Shown: positions 17,079-24,457, counted from the stretch's first letter. The stretch is DNA of 25,098 nucleotides from Bacteroidales bacterium (GCA_015486475.1 WFRO01000399.1:1-25098), one strand, 5' to 3'. The notes: generated by a model from the sequence alone, not told the origin. Translations and numbers: made by a program.

Positions 17079-17207
17079 ATGATGAAGAAAGTGATCGTAA
17101 TTGCCGTAGTGTCTTTATTTCTCGCAGGGCTCTTTTCTTCTTGCAACAATGAAACATGTCCTGCCTACAGCAAAGCAGAGACGCATCAGACAGGATCCAA
17201 CGGGTAA
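17079..17207 (+). CDS. Small lipoprotein, 42 residues
   Basis: ATG-ATG at 17079 and 17082, stop TAA at 17205-17207. The precursor has a basic start (MMKK), a hydrophobic core (VIVIAVVSLFLAGLF) and a lipobox LFSSC with Cys22, leaving a mature lipid-anchored peptide of only 21 residues that begins CNNETCPAYSK. This is a complete lipoprotein signal followed by a very short polar tail with a second Cys. It sits about 40 bases downstream of a canonical promoter and ends 46 bases before the beta-barrel gene, so the two are probably cotranscribed. I recall short Bacteroidota lipoproteins with a similar Cys-Pro-Ala-Tyr tail but cannot name a family or function. The frame is short enough to be missed by length-filtered gene callers. 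It could instead act as a leader peptide, but the intact lipobox argues for a real product. Confidence 0.7.
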   Translation: MMKKVIVIAVVSLFLAGLFSSCNNETCPAYSKAETHQTGSNG

Positions 17208-17253
17208 GCAGGCATCGACCGGCCTCCCAATATTTTTTACATACGAACAAGTC

Positions 17254-18057
17254 ATGAAGAAAGTAATAGTCATATTCACTTTCTTCCTTTTTTTTGTTTT
17301 CATTGCACGGGGACAGGGAGAAATAGATAACCAGCAGAAGATCTTCTACCGGAATGAATCCACTTTTGGTTTTTCGCTTAACTCCACGGGCTACGGAGCC
17401 AGCTACCGCTACGGTAAAAGGATCAACTACCTGAACAAAAGGCTTTTTGAAGGGGATTTCAACTATTTCCGCCATCCCAAGGAGATCAAAATGTACAATC
17501 CCTATTCTCCCAATTCCCGGGGATTCGTTTATGGCAAAACCAACCTTTTTTTCAATATAAGGCTGGGATATGGTTTCCAGCGCGACCTTTTCCGCAAGAT
17601 CGACAAAGGCGGCGTGGCCGTTCGCTATTTTTTCACCTTCGGTCCGAGCATCGGTTTTTATAAGCCCGTCTATTACGAGGTCATTTATTTTCTTTCAATG
17701 AACACCTACACCATCGTGGAGATGAAGTTCGATCCCACCTCCCTGCACTCTCCCAACGACATATACGGCCGGGCCTCCTTCTTTAAAGGCTGGGATGAGG
17801 TAAAGTTCGTTCCCGGAGGATATGTCAAAGCCGGCTTCAATTTCGAGTTCAGTAAATTCGATCCCTTTGTCCAGTCTCTCGAAGGCGGCATTACCGTCGA
17901 TGCCTATCCCTGGAGGATCCCCATCATGGCCTCCCCCGATAACAACAGCATCTTCATCTCCCTTTTTGCCTGTTTCCGCTTCGGCAAGATCATCGACAAG
18001 TACTACAAGAAAGCCTACGAGAAAAACCAGCAACTGGACAACTCTTTCTCGTATTAG
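17254..18057 (+). CDS. Outer-membrane beta-barrel protein of unknown function
   Basis: 267 residues from the ATG at 17254. An in-frame upstream ATG at 17149 would add 35 residues without a signal peptide and would overlap the lipoprotein gene, whereas 17254 gives a proper signal peptide (MKKVIVIFTFFLFFVFIARGQG). The mature protein alternates hydrophobic and polar residues with many aromatics (FGFSLNSTGYGASYRYGKR, NLFFNIRLGYGFQRDLF, GVAVRYFFTFGPSIGFYKP, GGYVKAGFNFEFSKF, NSIFISLFACFRFGKI), typical of an 8- to 12-strand barrel, and ends in a charged tail. I recognise it as the kind of conserved hypothetical barrel seen in Bacteroidota but cannot assign a role. It follows the small lipoprotein by 46 bases, so the two may function together in the outer membrane. 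No terminator is evident after it; a low-complexity repeat follows. Confidence 0.78.
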   Translation: MKKVIVIFTFFLFFVFIARGQGEIDNQQKIFYRNESTFGFSLNSTGYGASYRYGKRINYLNKRLFEGDFNYFRHPKEIKMYNPYSPNSRGFVYGKTNLFFNIRLGYGFQRDLFRKIDKGGVAVRYFFTFGPSIGFYKPVYYEVIYFLSMNTYTIVEMKFDPTSLHSPNDIYGRASFFKGWDEVKFVPGGYVKAGFNFEFSKFDPFVQSLEGGITVDAYPWRIPIMASPDNNSIFISLFACFRFGKIIDKYYKKAYEKNQQLDNSFSY

Positions 18058-18135
18058 TTCCAGGTTCATGGTTCATAGTTCATAGTTGCCCCATTATTCC
18101 ATCTTTCCATTTTTCCAACATTCCATTGTTCCATT
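18058..18135. repeat. Low-complexity intergenic repeat (TTCATRGTTCATAG and TTCCAT units)
   Basis: Just after the barrel gene come three near-copies of GGTTCATAGTTCATAG-like sequence (18064-18084), then about five degenerate copies of (A/T)TTCCA(T/A) (18095-18135). No coding potential is seen. The tract ends where the GAPDH promoter begins. Such simple-sequence intergenic tracts are known from several Bacteroidota genomes. Confidence 0.7.
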
Positions 18136-18137
18136 TT

Positions 18138-18168
18138 TTTGTCAGGTCATGAGAATGTGCTATTTTTG
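18138..18168 (+). promoter_or_regulatory. Canonical Bacteroidota promoter of the GAPDH gene (TTTG-N19-TATTTTTG)
   Basis: The -33 TTTG (18138-18141) and -7 TATTTTTG (18161-18168) are exact consensus boxes spaced by 19 bases, leaving a leader of about 40 A/T-rich bases before the ATG at 18216. This suits a highly expressed glycolytic gene. Confidence 0.88.
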
Positions 18169-18215
18169 CGTGATTTTTTCAACATAATTTCATTCATTTT
18201 AATAAAAAAGAAACC

Positions 18216-19226
18216 ATGGCAACAATAAAAGTAGCGATTAATGGATTTGGCCGCATCGGCCGTAACGTTTTCAAGCTGGCACTGGAAAGAGACAATATCG
18301 AGATCGTCGGCATCAACGATCTCACCGACACCAAAACCCTGGCACACCTGCTGAAGTATGACTCCACACAGGGTAAGTTCAACGGGACGGTAGATCACGA
18401 TGAGGAGTCCATCATCGTCAACGGCAAACATATCAAAATATCTGCCGAACGGAATCCCGCCAACATCCCCTGGCCTGAAACACCTGATGTGGTAGTGGAA
18501 GGTACCGGTGTATTCCGGACGAAAGAGAGCCCGAAAGGCGGTTATGGCGATCACCTGAAAAACGGTGCCAAAAAAGTGATCATAACCGTTCCTGCCAAGG
18601 ATGAGATCGACAAAACCATTGTGCTGGGGGTTAATGATGACACACTGCGTGCCGAAGACCAGTGTATTTCCAACGCTTCCTGCACCACCAACTGTCTTGC
18701 ACCCATCACCAAGGTGCTCCATGACAATTTTGGTATCGTAAATGCCCTGATGACCACCATCCACTCTTACACCAACGATCAGCGGATCCTGGACTTCCCC
18801 CACAGTGACCTGCGCAGGGCCCGTTCTGCTGCTGTCAGCCAGATCCCAACAACAACCGGCGCTGCAAGTGCTATCGGAAAAGTCATTCCTGAACTGGATG
18901 GGAAAATGGACGGTATGTCTGTCCGCGTACCCACCCCTACGGGATCACTTGTCGACCTGGTTGCTTATCTGGAAAGACCCGTGACCAAAGAGGAGATCAA
19001 TGCTGCCATGAAAGCAGCCTCCGAAGGACCAATGAAAGGCATCCTGGAATATTGTGAAGATCCTATTGTCTCGGTAGACATCATCCACAACCCCCATTCC
19101 TCGATCTTCGACTCACTCAGCACCATGATCAGAGGGAACATGGTGAAAGTGATCTCCTGGTATGACAATGAGTGGGGATATTCTTCACGTGTGGTCGACC
19201 TGATCGAAAAAGCTATGGCCCTGTAA
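18216..19226 (+). CDS. gapA: Glyceraldehyde-3-phosphate dehydrogenase, type I
   Basis: 336 residues, full length for the class. It catalyses the NAD-dependent oxidative phosphorylation of glyceraldehyde-3-phosphate in glycolysis and the reverse in gluconeogenesis, as a cytosolic tetramer. Visible: the Rossmann motif INGFGRIGR (8-16), Asp35 in GINDL favouring NAD over NADP, the catalytic Cys156 in SNASCTTNCLAP, His183 in TTIHSYTNDQR, the SAAVSQIPTTTGAA loop for inorganic phosphate, and the C-terminal SWYDNEWGYSSRVVDL signature. It has its own promoter and terminator, so it is monocistronic. Codon choice is rich in C-ending codons, as in the other housekeeping genes here. No kinase or other glycolytic gene is adjacent. 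Confidence 0.98.
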   Translation: MATIKVAINGFGRIGRNVFKLALERDNIEIVGINDLTDTKTLAHLLKYDSTQGKFNGTVDHDEESIIVNGKHIKISAERNPANIPWPETPDVVVEGTGVFRTKESPKGGYGDHLKNGAKKVIITVPAKDEIDKTIVLGVNDDTLRAEDQCISNASCTTNCLAPITKVLHDNFGIVNALMTTIHSYTNDQRILDFPHSDLRRARSAAVSQIPTTTGAASAIGKVIPELDGKMDGMSVRVPTPTGSLVDLVAYLERPVTKEEINAAMKAASEGPMKGILEYCEDPIVSVDIIHNPHSSIFDSLSTMIRGNMVKVISWYDNEWGYSSRVVDLIEKAMAL

Positions 19227-19244
19227 GTAACAACAGAGCACACA

Positions 19245-19283
19245 TAAAAAAACGTTCCGGTGGATGCCGGAACGTTTTTTTTA
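19245..19283. terminator. Bidirectional terminator between gapA and the SiaC-like gene
   Basis: AACGTTCCGG (19251-19260) pairs with CCGGAACGTT (19267-19276) around a 6-base loop. An A-run precedes it and a T-run follows, so it can end transcripts from both convergent genes, gapA on the plus and the SiaC-like gene on the minus strand. Confidence 0.92.
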
Positions 19284-19306
19284 TCCTTCAAATTTATGGA
19301 TCAGCC

Positions 19307-19690
19307 TTAAGCATATATCGCTATCACCTCCATGGGCAGGTCCAGATAATCCCGGAAATGCTCTCCCATCTCCTGGATCGACTCATCTTCTTCCTCATAA
19401 TACCATCGCAAAGTAATATTGCGATGTCCCTCATCCATATAATTTTTCAATGTGCGGAGGATCTCCATGACGTACTTCATCGTGCCACTGTTCATGTATT
19501 CCAGCCTGAACTGCAGTTCAAAAGGCCTGTCCGGCTCTTTTTCAAGGAACTCCTGCAGCCAATTAAGCACAGGCAGATAGATCTCTTCCGGATTCTCAGG
19601 GATGGAACGTCCCGCGATAAGGAAAACATCCCCCTCTCCCAACCTGACTTCGGGGAGAGTCTCTTTGGGTAGGATCACTAATGGTTCCAT
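19307..19690 (-). CDS. SiaC family regulatory phosphoprotein (DUF1987)
   Basis: 127 residues from the ATG at 19690; a TTG four codons further up is open but less likely. The pattern FLIAGRSIPENPEEIYLPVLNWLQEFL, then FELQFRLEYMNSGTMKYVMEIL, then ITLRWYYEEEDESIQEMGEHFRDYLDLPMEVI matches the SiaC/DUF1987 fold. In Pseudomonas, SiaC is phosphorylated on a Thr by the kinase SiaB, dephosphorylated by the PP2C phosphatase SiaA, and when unphosphorylated stimulates the diguanylate cyclase SiaD. The equivalent site here would lie in NSGT (71-74 counting from the TTG, 67-70 from the ATG), with Ser or Thr as the acceptor. No SiaA, SiaB or cyclase homolog is next to it, so partners must be elsewhere. It lies downstream of a hairpin-rich intergenic region. 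Confidence 0.87.
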   Translation of the reverse strand: MEPLVILPKETLPEVRLGEGDVFLIAGRSIPENPEEIYLPVLNWLQEFLEKEPDRPFELQFRLEYMNSGTMKYVMEILRTLKNYMDEGHRNITLRWYYEEEDESIQEMGEHFRDYLDLPMEVIAIYA

Positions 19691-19736
19691 AACAGATAAC
19701 AATATAGAAATTTTCTTTCAATATTTATTCAAAAAA

Positions 19737-19790
19737 TTAACCCAAAATCAGCAATAGAAAATCGCAAGCGCTTTTTATTGCTGATCGATT
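19737..19790 (-). repeat. Dispersed intergenic repeat, copy A, forming a hairpin
   Basis: On the minus strand it begins AATCGATCAGCAATA and ends GCTGATTTTGGGTTAA. ATCAGCAATA (19747-19756) pairs with TATTGCTGAT (19776-19785), and the inner AAAA/TTTT and CGC/GCG also pair around an AA loop, giving about 17 base pairs with one bulge and one mismatch. A second, diverged copy lies at 24458-24507 on the plus strand, with about 38 of 44 aligned bases identical plus a shared AATCGA after a 3-base gap. Confidence 0.8.
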
Positions 19791-19796
19791 AAGGAT

Positions 19797-19908
19797 TTCA
19801 TCGGTTTTGGTCATTCACCAAAACCGTGAACTCCTAGATCGGGGTTAATCCCAGCTAACGCATTAGTTCAGCTATTTTTTAGCTTCCTAATGCGTAATCT
19901 GGGATTAA
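19797..19908. other. Two strong hairpins upstream of the SiaC-like gene
   Basis: Hairpin 1: CGGTTTTGGT (19802-19811), 5-base loop, ACCAAAACCG (19817-19826), flanked by TTCA/TGAA that also pair across one bulge. Hairpin 2 is a long nested one: TTAATCCCAG (19845-19854) with CTGGGATTAA (19899-19908), then CGCATTAG (19859-19866) with CTAATGCG (19887-19894), then AGCTA (19870-19874) with TAGCT (19880-19884) around a T5 loop. Together with the repeat hairpin at 19747-19785, nearly the whole 247-base gap is paired structure. No coding frame is present. Confidence 0.8.
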
Positions 19909-19910
19909 TA

Positions 19911-19918
19911 CAAATGTA
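19911..19918 (-). promoter_or_regulatory. Candidate -7 promoter box facing the hairpin region
   Basis: The minus strand reads TACATTTG, an exact TAnnTTTG match, placed so that a transcript would begin at about the base of the long nested hairpin and run toward the SiaC-like gene. No TTTG -33 box is present at normal spacing, so this is tentative. Confidence 0.4.
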
Positions 19919-19937
19919 AGATCCTGCTCCGGGAGCA

Positions 19938-21188
19938 TCACTCATAACGCAATGCAATGATCGGGTCCAGCCGGGCGGCCTTGGATGCCGGATAATATCC
20001 GGACACCACCCCCACGATAAAACATACCGCCACCCCTCCGATGATCCACATCCAGGGGATCACAAAAGCGCTTTTGGTCAACAGGGAGATAAGATTGCCC
20101 ATGAGGATCCCCAGGAAGATCCCCAGCAAGCCTCCCAACTGCCCGATGAGGACGGCCTCAAAAAGGAACTGCCAGCGTATCGTCCTGCCTTTGGCGCCCA
20201 GCGCTTTCCGGATGCCTATCTCCCGTGTCCTTTCCGTCACCGTCACCAGCATGATATTCATCAGACCGATGACCGCCCCGAAAAGGGTGATGATCCCGAT
20301 GATCGTAGCCGCCCAGGTGACATACCGGATGTTTTCCATCAGGATGGAAACCAGGTTGTCGCTACGGGTGATATTGAAATCGGACTCATCGTAGGCCGTG
20401 AGACCCCGGATGATACGGAACATCCCTTCCGCCTCGCTGGAGATGATATCCAGCAAACGGGTATCATCCGGCATCACGCCGATGCGAAAGGTCATATTGG
20501 GGCGTGAAAAATAGTGCCGCACCGTCGTCACAGGCATCAGACAGGTACGGTCGGAGCCACCGAAACTCGCTCCTTTCTCTTTAAAAACACCTATCACCTT
20601 GAAATGGGCCCCGCCGATGGAGACGTTCTTTCCGAGCGGTTCTCCGAGCGGAAAGATCTGCCTTACCAGATCAGCACCCACGATCACCACATTGCGGTTC
20701 ATCTGTATATCCTGGACCGTGAGATTACGTCCTTCACGCAGCTCATTCCCCGAAACCATCATATAATTCTCATCCCCGCCCACCAACTGGATATTGGGAT
20801 TGCTCTTGTGGTCCTCATATTTCACCGTAGCCATGCCGGAGGCTACCACAGACACCGACACCAGCGCCGGCATATTGAATTCATCCTTGAATCGCTCGGC
20901 CTGCCGGTAGGTGATCCGGGCATGGTTCTTTTTTCTGTATCGCTTATTTCCCACCACGATCGACATACCACGGCTCTCGATAAAAAAAGTGTTAGCGCCC
21001 ATCATGGTGAACTGCTCGGTGAGGGAATACTTGATCGAATCGATGGCCGTGAGAATACCTACCAACGCCATGATGCCAAAGGATATGATAAATATGGTCA
21101 GCACCGCCCGCACCTTATTGGTACGGATCGAATCAAAGGAGATCTTCAGATTATCCTGTAATAAACCGGACCTGATACGCATTACCAT
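19938..21188 (-). CDS. MacB/FtsX-type ABC transporter permease
   Basis: 416 residues from the ATG at 21188 (the ATG at 21182 is also possible). A longer open frame to 21278 adds 30 residues without family similarity and runs into the divergent aconitase upstream region. Architecture: an N-terminal membrane segment (TNKVRAVLTIFIISFGIMALVGILTAI), a MacB periplasmic core (about 45-275; ITYRQAERFKDEF, VVIVGADLVRQIFPLGEPLGK, FKVIGVFKEKG), then three C-terminal membrane segments of the FtsX domain with RTREIGIRKALGAKG between the first two. Such subunits work with a LolD/MacB-like ATPase in mechanotransmission-type export or lipoprotein handling in the inner membrane. No ATPase gene is adjacent; downstream comes the hairpin region and upstream the divergent aconitase, so the partner is encoded elsewhere. 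A 7-base-pair hairpin (21202-21221) lies in the leader. Confidence 0.9.
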   Translation of the reverse strand: MVMRIRSGLLQDNLKISFDSIRTNKVRAVLTIFIISFGIMALVGILTAIDSIKYSLTEQFTMMGANTFFIESRGMSIVVGNKRYRKKNHARITYRQAERFKDEFNMPALVSVSVVASGMATVKYEDHKSNPNIQLVGGDENYMMVSGNELREGRNLTVQDIQMNRNVVIVGADLVRQIFPLGEPLGKNVSIGGAHFKVIGVFKEKGASFGGSDRTCLMPVTTVRHYFSRPNMTFRIGVMPDDTRLLDIISSEAEGMFRIIRGLTAYDESDFNITRSDNLVSILMENIRYVTWAATIIGIITLFGAVIGLMNIMLVTVTERTREIGIRKALGAKGRTIRWQFLFEAVLIGQLGGLLGIFLGILMGNLISLLTKSAFVIPWMWIIGGVAVCFIVGVVSGYYPASKAARLDPIIALRYE

Positions 21189-21318
21189 TCCTGTTATCCC
21201 CGAGCATCCTAAAAGATGCTCAGCGCTGTTCCCGGTAAAAATACTTTTTTTACGAACAAAATCTCCATTTCTCATCAAAATCCCTCTGCCGGAAAAGAAA
21301 AAAATCCGTATTTCTTAG

Positions 21319-21326
21319 TACTTTTG
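21319..21326 (+). promoter_or_regulatory. -7 promoter box of the aconitase gene
   Basis: TACTTTTG is an exact TAnnTTTG match 36 bases before the aconitase ATG. The -33 position lacks TTTG (it lies in an A-rich run). The leader carries TTAACCATTAAAA (21339-21351), also found directly before the ATG of the 1281-residue gene. Confidence 0.6.
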
Positions 21327-21362
21327 TAATCCAGACGTTTAACCATTAAAAATAATATCATC

Positions 21363-23630
21363 ATGGCATTCGACATTGAAATGATCAAAAAGGTATATTC
21401 CGCTTATGGCGAGAAATTATCCGCTGTAAAAAAGATACTTGACCGTCCGCTCACTCTTACCGAGAAGATCCTGTACACACACCTGGCCGAAGAACATCTC
21501 AGCGCTCCTTTCCGCCGGGGTGAGGACTATGTTGATTTCCACCCCGACCGGGTAGCCATGCAGGATGCCACCGCCCAGATGGCGTTGCTGCAGTTCATGA
21601 TGGCCGGCAGGGAAAAGACAGCCGTCCCCTCTTCGGTACACTGTGACCACCTGATCACCGCCAAAGAAGGAGCTGACAAAGACCTGAAAAAGGCTGAATA
21701 CACCAACCAGGAAGTGTATGATTTCCTGGCCTCGGTCTCCAATAAATACGGAATCGGTTTCTGGAAGCCGGGCGCCGGTATCATCCACCAGGTGGTGCTG
21801 GAGAACTACGCTTTCCCCGGCGGCATGATGATAGGTACCGACTCACACACACCCAACGCCGGCGGCCTCGGCATGATCGCCATCGGCGTGGGCGGCGCCG
21901 ACGCTGTCGACGTTATGGCAAGCATGCCGTGGGAGTTGAAATTCCCGAAGATCATAGGTATCAGGCTCACCGGCAGATTGTCGGGATGGACCGCCCCCAA
22001 GGATGTGATCCTCAAAGTGGCAGATATACTCACCGTCAAAGGAGGCACGGGATACATCCTGGAATATTTCGGCGAAGGGGCACAGGCCCTCTCGGCCACG
22101 GGCCGCGCCACCATTTGTAACATGGGCGCCGAGGTGGGCGCCACCACCTCCACCTTCGGCTTTGATGATAACACCGCCGAATATCTGCGCCAGACCCACC
22201 GCGACGATGTGGCCACCCTCGCCGAAGGGATCCGTGAACACCTCACCGGCGACCCCGAGGTATATGCCGAGCCGGAGAAATATTTCGACCAGGTGATCGA
22301 GATCAACCTCTCGGAGTTGGAGCCCGCCCTCAACGGTCCTTTCACCCCCGACCTGCGCACACCGGTGTCGGAAATGGCAAAAACCGCCAAAAAGAACGAC
22401 TGGCCTCTTAACCTGGAAGCAGGCCTCATAGGATCCTGTACCAACTCCTCCTACGAAGACATCACCCGCGCCGCCTCCATCGCGCGGCAGGCCATTGCCA
22501 AAGGTCTCAAACCCAAAGCAAAAATTTACATCACTCCCGGCTCCGAGCAGGTGCGCTACACCATAGAACGCGACGGCCTCCTGGAGGTGTTCGAACAGAT
22601 CGGCGGCGTCATCCTGGCCAACGCCTGCGGTCCCTGCATCGGCCAGTGGGACCGTGAAGAGGTGAAAGACGGCCACCGCAACTCCATCGTCACCTCCTTC
22701 AACCGCAACTTTGCCAAACGCAACGACGGCAACCCCAACACCTATGCCTTCGTTGCCTCGCCCGACATGGTGATGGCCTATGCCTTCGCCGGCCGTCTCG
22801 ACTTCGACCCGCTGCACGACACGCTGGTCAACGACAAAGGGGAAGAGGTGCGCTTCGACGAACCCGAGGGACTGGTCTTCCCGCCCAAAGGCTTCGCGGT
22901 GGACGACCCCGGCTATCTGGCGCCGGCCGAAGACGGCAGCAGCATTGAGATCAAAGTGAACCCCGACTCCGAACGGCTGCAACTGCTTACGCCTTTCCCA
23001 GCCTGGAACGGCAAAGACTTTTATGGCCTGCACCTCCTCATCAAGGCCAAAGGAAAATGTACCACCGACCATATTTCCATGGCCGGTCCGTGGCTCCGCT
23101 ACCGCGGCCATCTGGAGAATATCTCGCAGAACCTGCTCATCGGTGCCGTGAACTACTTCAATGAGGCTACCAACAAGGTGAAGAACCAGCTCACGGGCGA
23201 GTACGTGCCCGTACCGGAAGCGGCCAAAGCATACCGTGATGCCGGCGAGGGATCCATCATCATCGGTGATGAGAACTACGGTGAAGGCTCCTCACGCGAA
23301 CATGCTGCCATGGAACCCCGCTTCATGGGCGTCAGGGCCGTGCTGGTACGCTCCTTCGCCCGTATCCACGAGACCAACCTGAAAAAACAGGGTGTGCTGG
23401 CCATCACCTTTGCCGATCCGGCCGATTACGATAAGGTGCTGGAAGATGACACTTTCGACGTGCTCGGCCTCAATGAGTTCGCCCCCGGCAAACCCCTCAC
23501 GGTGGTCATCCACCATAAAGACGGCTCGCAGGATACCATCAGCGTGAACCATACCTACAACGAGAACCAGATAGAATGGTTCAAAGCCGGCTCAGCCCTC
23601 AACCTGATCCGGAAGATGAACGCCCAATGA
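21363..23630 (+). CDS. acn: Aconitate hydratase (mitochondrial-type aconitase A)
   Basis: 755 residues, the size of the mitochondrial-type enzyme rather than the longer AcnA/IRP or the AcnB form. It interconverts citrate and isocitrate via cis-aconitate in the TCA cycle, using a [4Fe-4S] cluster. The three cluster cysteines are visible: Cys359 in GLIGSCTNSSYED and Cys422/Cys425 in ANACGPCIGQWD. Other hallmarks are VPSSVHCDHLI (88-98), IIHQVVLENYAFPGG, IGTDSHTPNAGGLG (157-170) and, in the swivel domain, GDENYGEGSSREHAAMEPR (about 635-654) with the catalytic Ser. The gene starts divergently from the permease gene with its own -7 box and ends in a terminator-like hairpin. No citrate synthase or isocitrate dehydrogenase is adjacent. 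Codons are strongly C-biased, as expected for high expression. Confidence 0.97.
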   Translation: MAFDIEMIKKVYSAYGEKLSAVKKILDRPLTLTEKILYTHLAEEHLSAPFRRGEDYVDFHPDRVAMQDATAQMALLQFMMAGREKTAVPSSVHCDHLITAKEGADKDLKKAEYTNQEVYDFLASVSNKYGIGFWKPGAGIIHQVVLENYAFPGGMMIGTDSHTPNAGGLGMIAIGVGGADAVDVMASMPWELKFPKIIGIRLTGRLSGWTAPKDVILKVADILTVKGGTGYILEYFGEGAQALSATGRATICNMGAEVGATTSTFGFDDNTAEYLRQTHRDDVATLAEGIREHLTGDPEVYAEPEKYFDQVIEINLSELEPALNGPFTPDLRTPVSEMAKTAKKNDWPLNLEAGLIGSCTNSSYEDITRAASIARQAIAKGLKPKAKIYITPGSEQVRYTIERDGLLEVFEQIGGVILANACGPCIGQWDREEVKDGHRNSIVTSFNRNFAKRNDGNPNTYAFVASPDMVMAYAFAGRLDFDPLHDTLVNDKGEEVRFDEPEGLVFPPKGFAVDDPGYLAPAEDGSSIEIKVNPDSERLQLLTPFPAWNGKDFYGLHLLIKAKGKCTTDHISMAGPWLRYRGHLENISQNLLIGAVNYFNEATNKVKNQLTGEYVPVPEAAKAYRDAGEGSIIIGDENYGEGSSREHAAMEPRFMGVRAVLVRSFARIHETNLKKQGVLAITFADPADYDKVLEDDTFDVLGLNEFAPGKPLTVVIHHKDGSQDTISVNHTYNENQIEWFKAGSALNLIRKMNAQ

Positions 23631-23720
23631 AGGTACACTTACCGCAGGAATCTGCGCTGTGCACCCGCTGGGCCACAGGCCTGGAAGGAACTGAAAGATC
23701 TGCTTCGCAGAAAATAAGAG

Positions 23721-23754
23721 AAACAGCCACTCTTCACAGGGTGGCTGTTTTCAT
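23721..23754 (+). terminator. Terminator-like hairpin after aconitase
   Basis: AAACAGCCAC (23721-23730) pairs perfectly with GTGGCTGTTT (23741-23750) around a 10-base loop, followed only by TCATTGTCT. The 10-base-pair stem is strong but the T-run is short, so termination may be partial. It lies about 90 bases past the stop codon. Confidence 0.7.
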
Positions 23755-23813
23755 TGTCTGTATCAGGGCACGTTTTTTGCTGCATTTATGCTGAAAACAT
23801 TAACCGTGATCTT

Positions 23814-24398
23814 ATGAAGACCCGCCTGCTGCTTCTTGTTTCTGTGATCCTTCTGCTCACAACCTGTTCCCGATGCCCTGAAGCGATCGTGCTGGACAAC
23901 GGTCCCCTCCCTGACGAGGCCATGCAATACGTCCCTTACCGCAACGGCCAGTCACTGCTGTTCAGACATTCCCACAATATGGAAGTGCGTTTTGATGTGT
24001 TTCAGGTAAAATACCAACAGACTACCTCCTGTGCCGAATGCTGCAAATACAATGTCCGGTACGAAACCAACCGGACGGAGCTCAACCCCAACTATCCCCT
24101 CTTTAACATAGCACTTGAGATCTCCAATATCGACACCTCCTTTTTTTACTTCACCGCCAACGTGGGGAACTCTGCCTTTACCATCCCCACCAACGGGCCG
24201 GATCAACCGGATGCCGAACGATTGGATTCCGCACTGGTGGACAGTGTCTGGTATTATGATGTATATATACTTGGAACCAGCGGCGGATACCAGGGCGAGG
24301 AGGTGATCTATGCCGATACCATCTTTTATAACTATACCGACGGCATCATCAAGATCATCATGTCCAATGAGGAATACTATGAGCTGGCCAAAGAATAG
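23814..24398 (+). CDS. Lipoprotein of unknown function
   Basis: 194 residues from the ATG at 23814; the upstream open frame starts with TTG and has no signal, so it is not used. The N-terminus MKTRLLLLVSVILLLTTC is a lipoprotein signal with lipobox LTTC and Cys18, followed by SRCPEAIVLDNGPLPDEAMQYVPYRNGQSL. The mature part is rich in short beta strands (LLFRHSHNMEVRFDVFQV, IALEISNIDTSFFYFTANV, VYILGTSGGYQGEEVIYADTIFYNYTDGIIKIIM) and contains a CAECC cluster (residues 76-80), suggesting a compact beta-sandwich with disulfides. I do not recognise a family beyond a generic Bacteroidota lipoprotein. It stands alone between the aconitase terminator and the blaI-like promoter region. Confidence 0.78.
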   Translation: MKTRLLLLVSVILLLTTCSRCPEAIVLDNGPLPDEAMQYVPYRNGQSLLFRHSHNMEVRFDVFQVKYQQTTSCAECCKYNVRYETNRTELNPNYPLFNIALEISNIDTSFFYFTANVGNSAFTIPTNGPDQPDAERLDSALVDSVWYYDVYILGTSGGYQGEEVIYADTIFYNYTDGIIKIIMSNEEYYELAKE

Positions 24399-24457
24399 GG
24401 CTTTCCTCGTCTTCTTCCGGTCCTGATCCTCTTTTTAAGAGCCAAAGAGCGTTGGTC

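Noticed and set aside
16912..17475. 187-codon minus-strand frame
   Set aside because: It crosses a canonical plus-strand promoter, the small lipoprotein gene and the start of the barrel gene, and has a low-complexity Lys/Ser/Leu-rich translation.
21189..21278. Longer start for the permease gene
   Set aside because: The added 30 residues are hydrophilic, not family-like, and cover a leader hairpin; ATG at 21188 directly precedes the expected N-terminus.
21843..23111. 422-codon minus-strand frame inside the aconitase gene
   Set aside because: It is a shadow of a highly conserved aconitase with strong codon bias; the composition (Gly/Val/His-rich) is typical of antisense translation.
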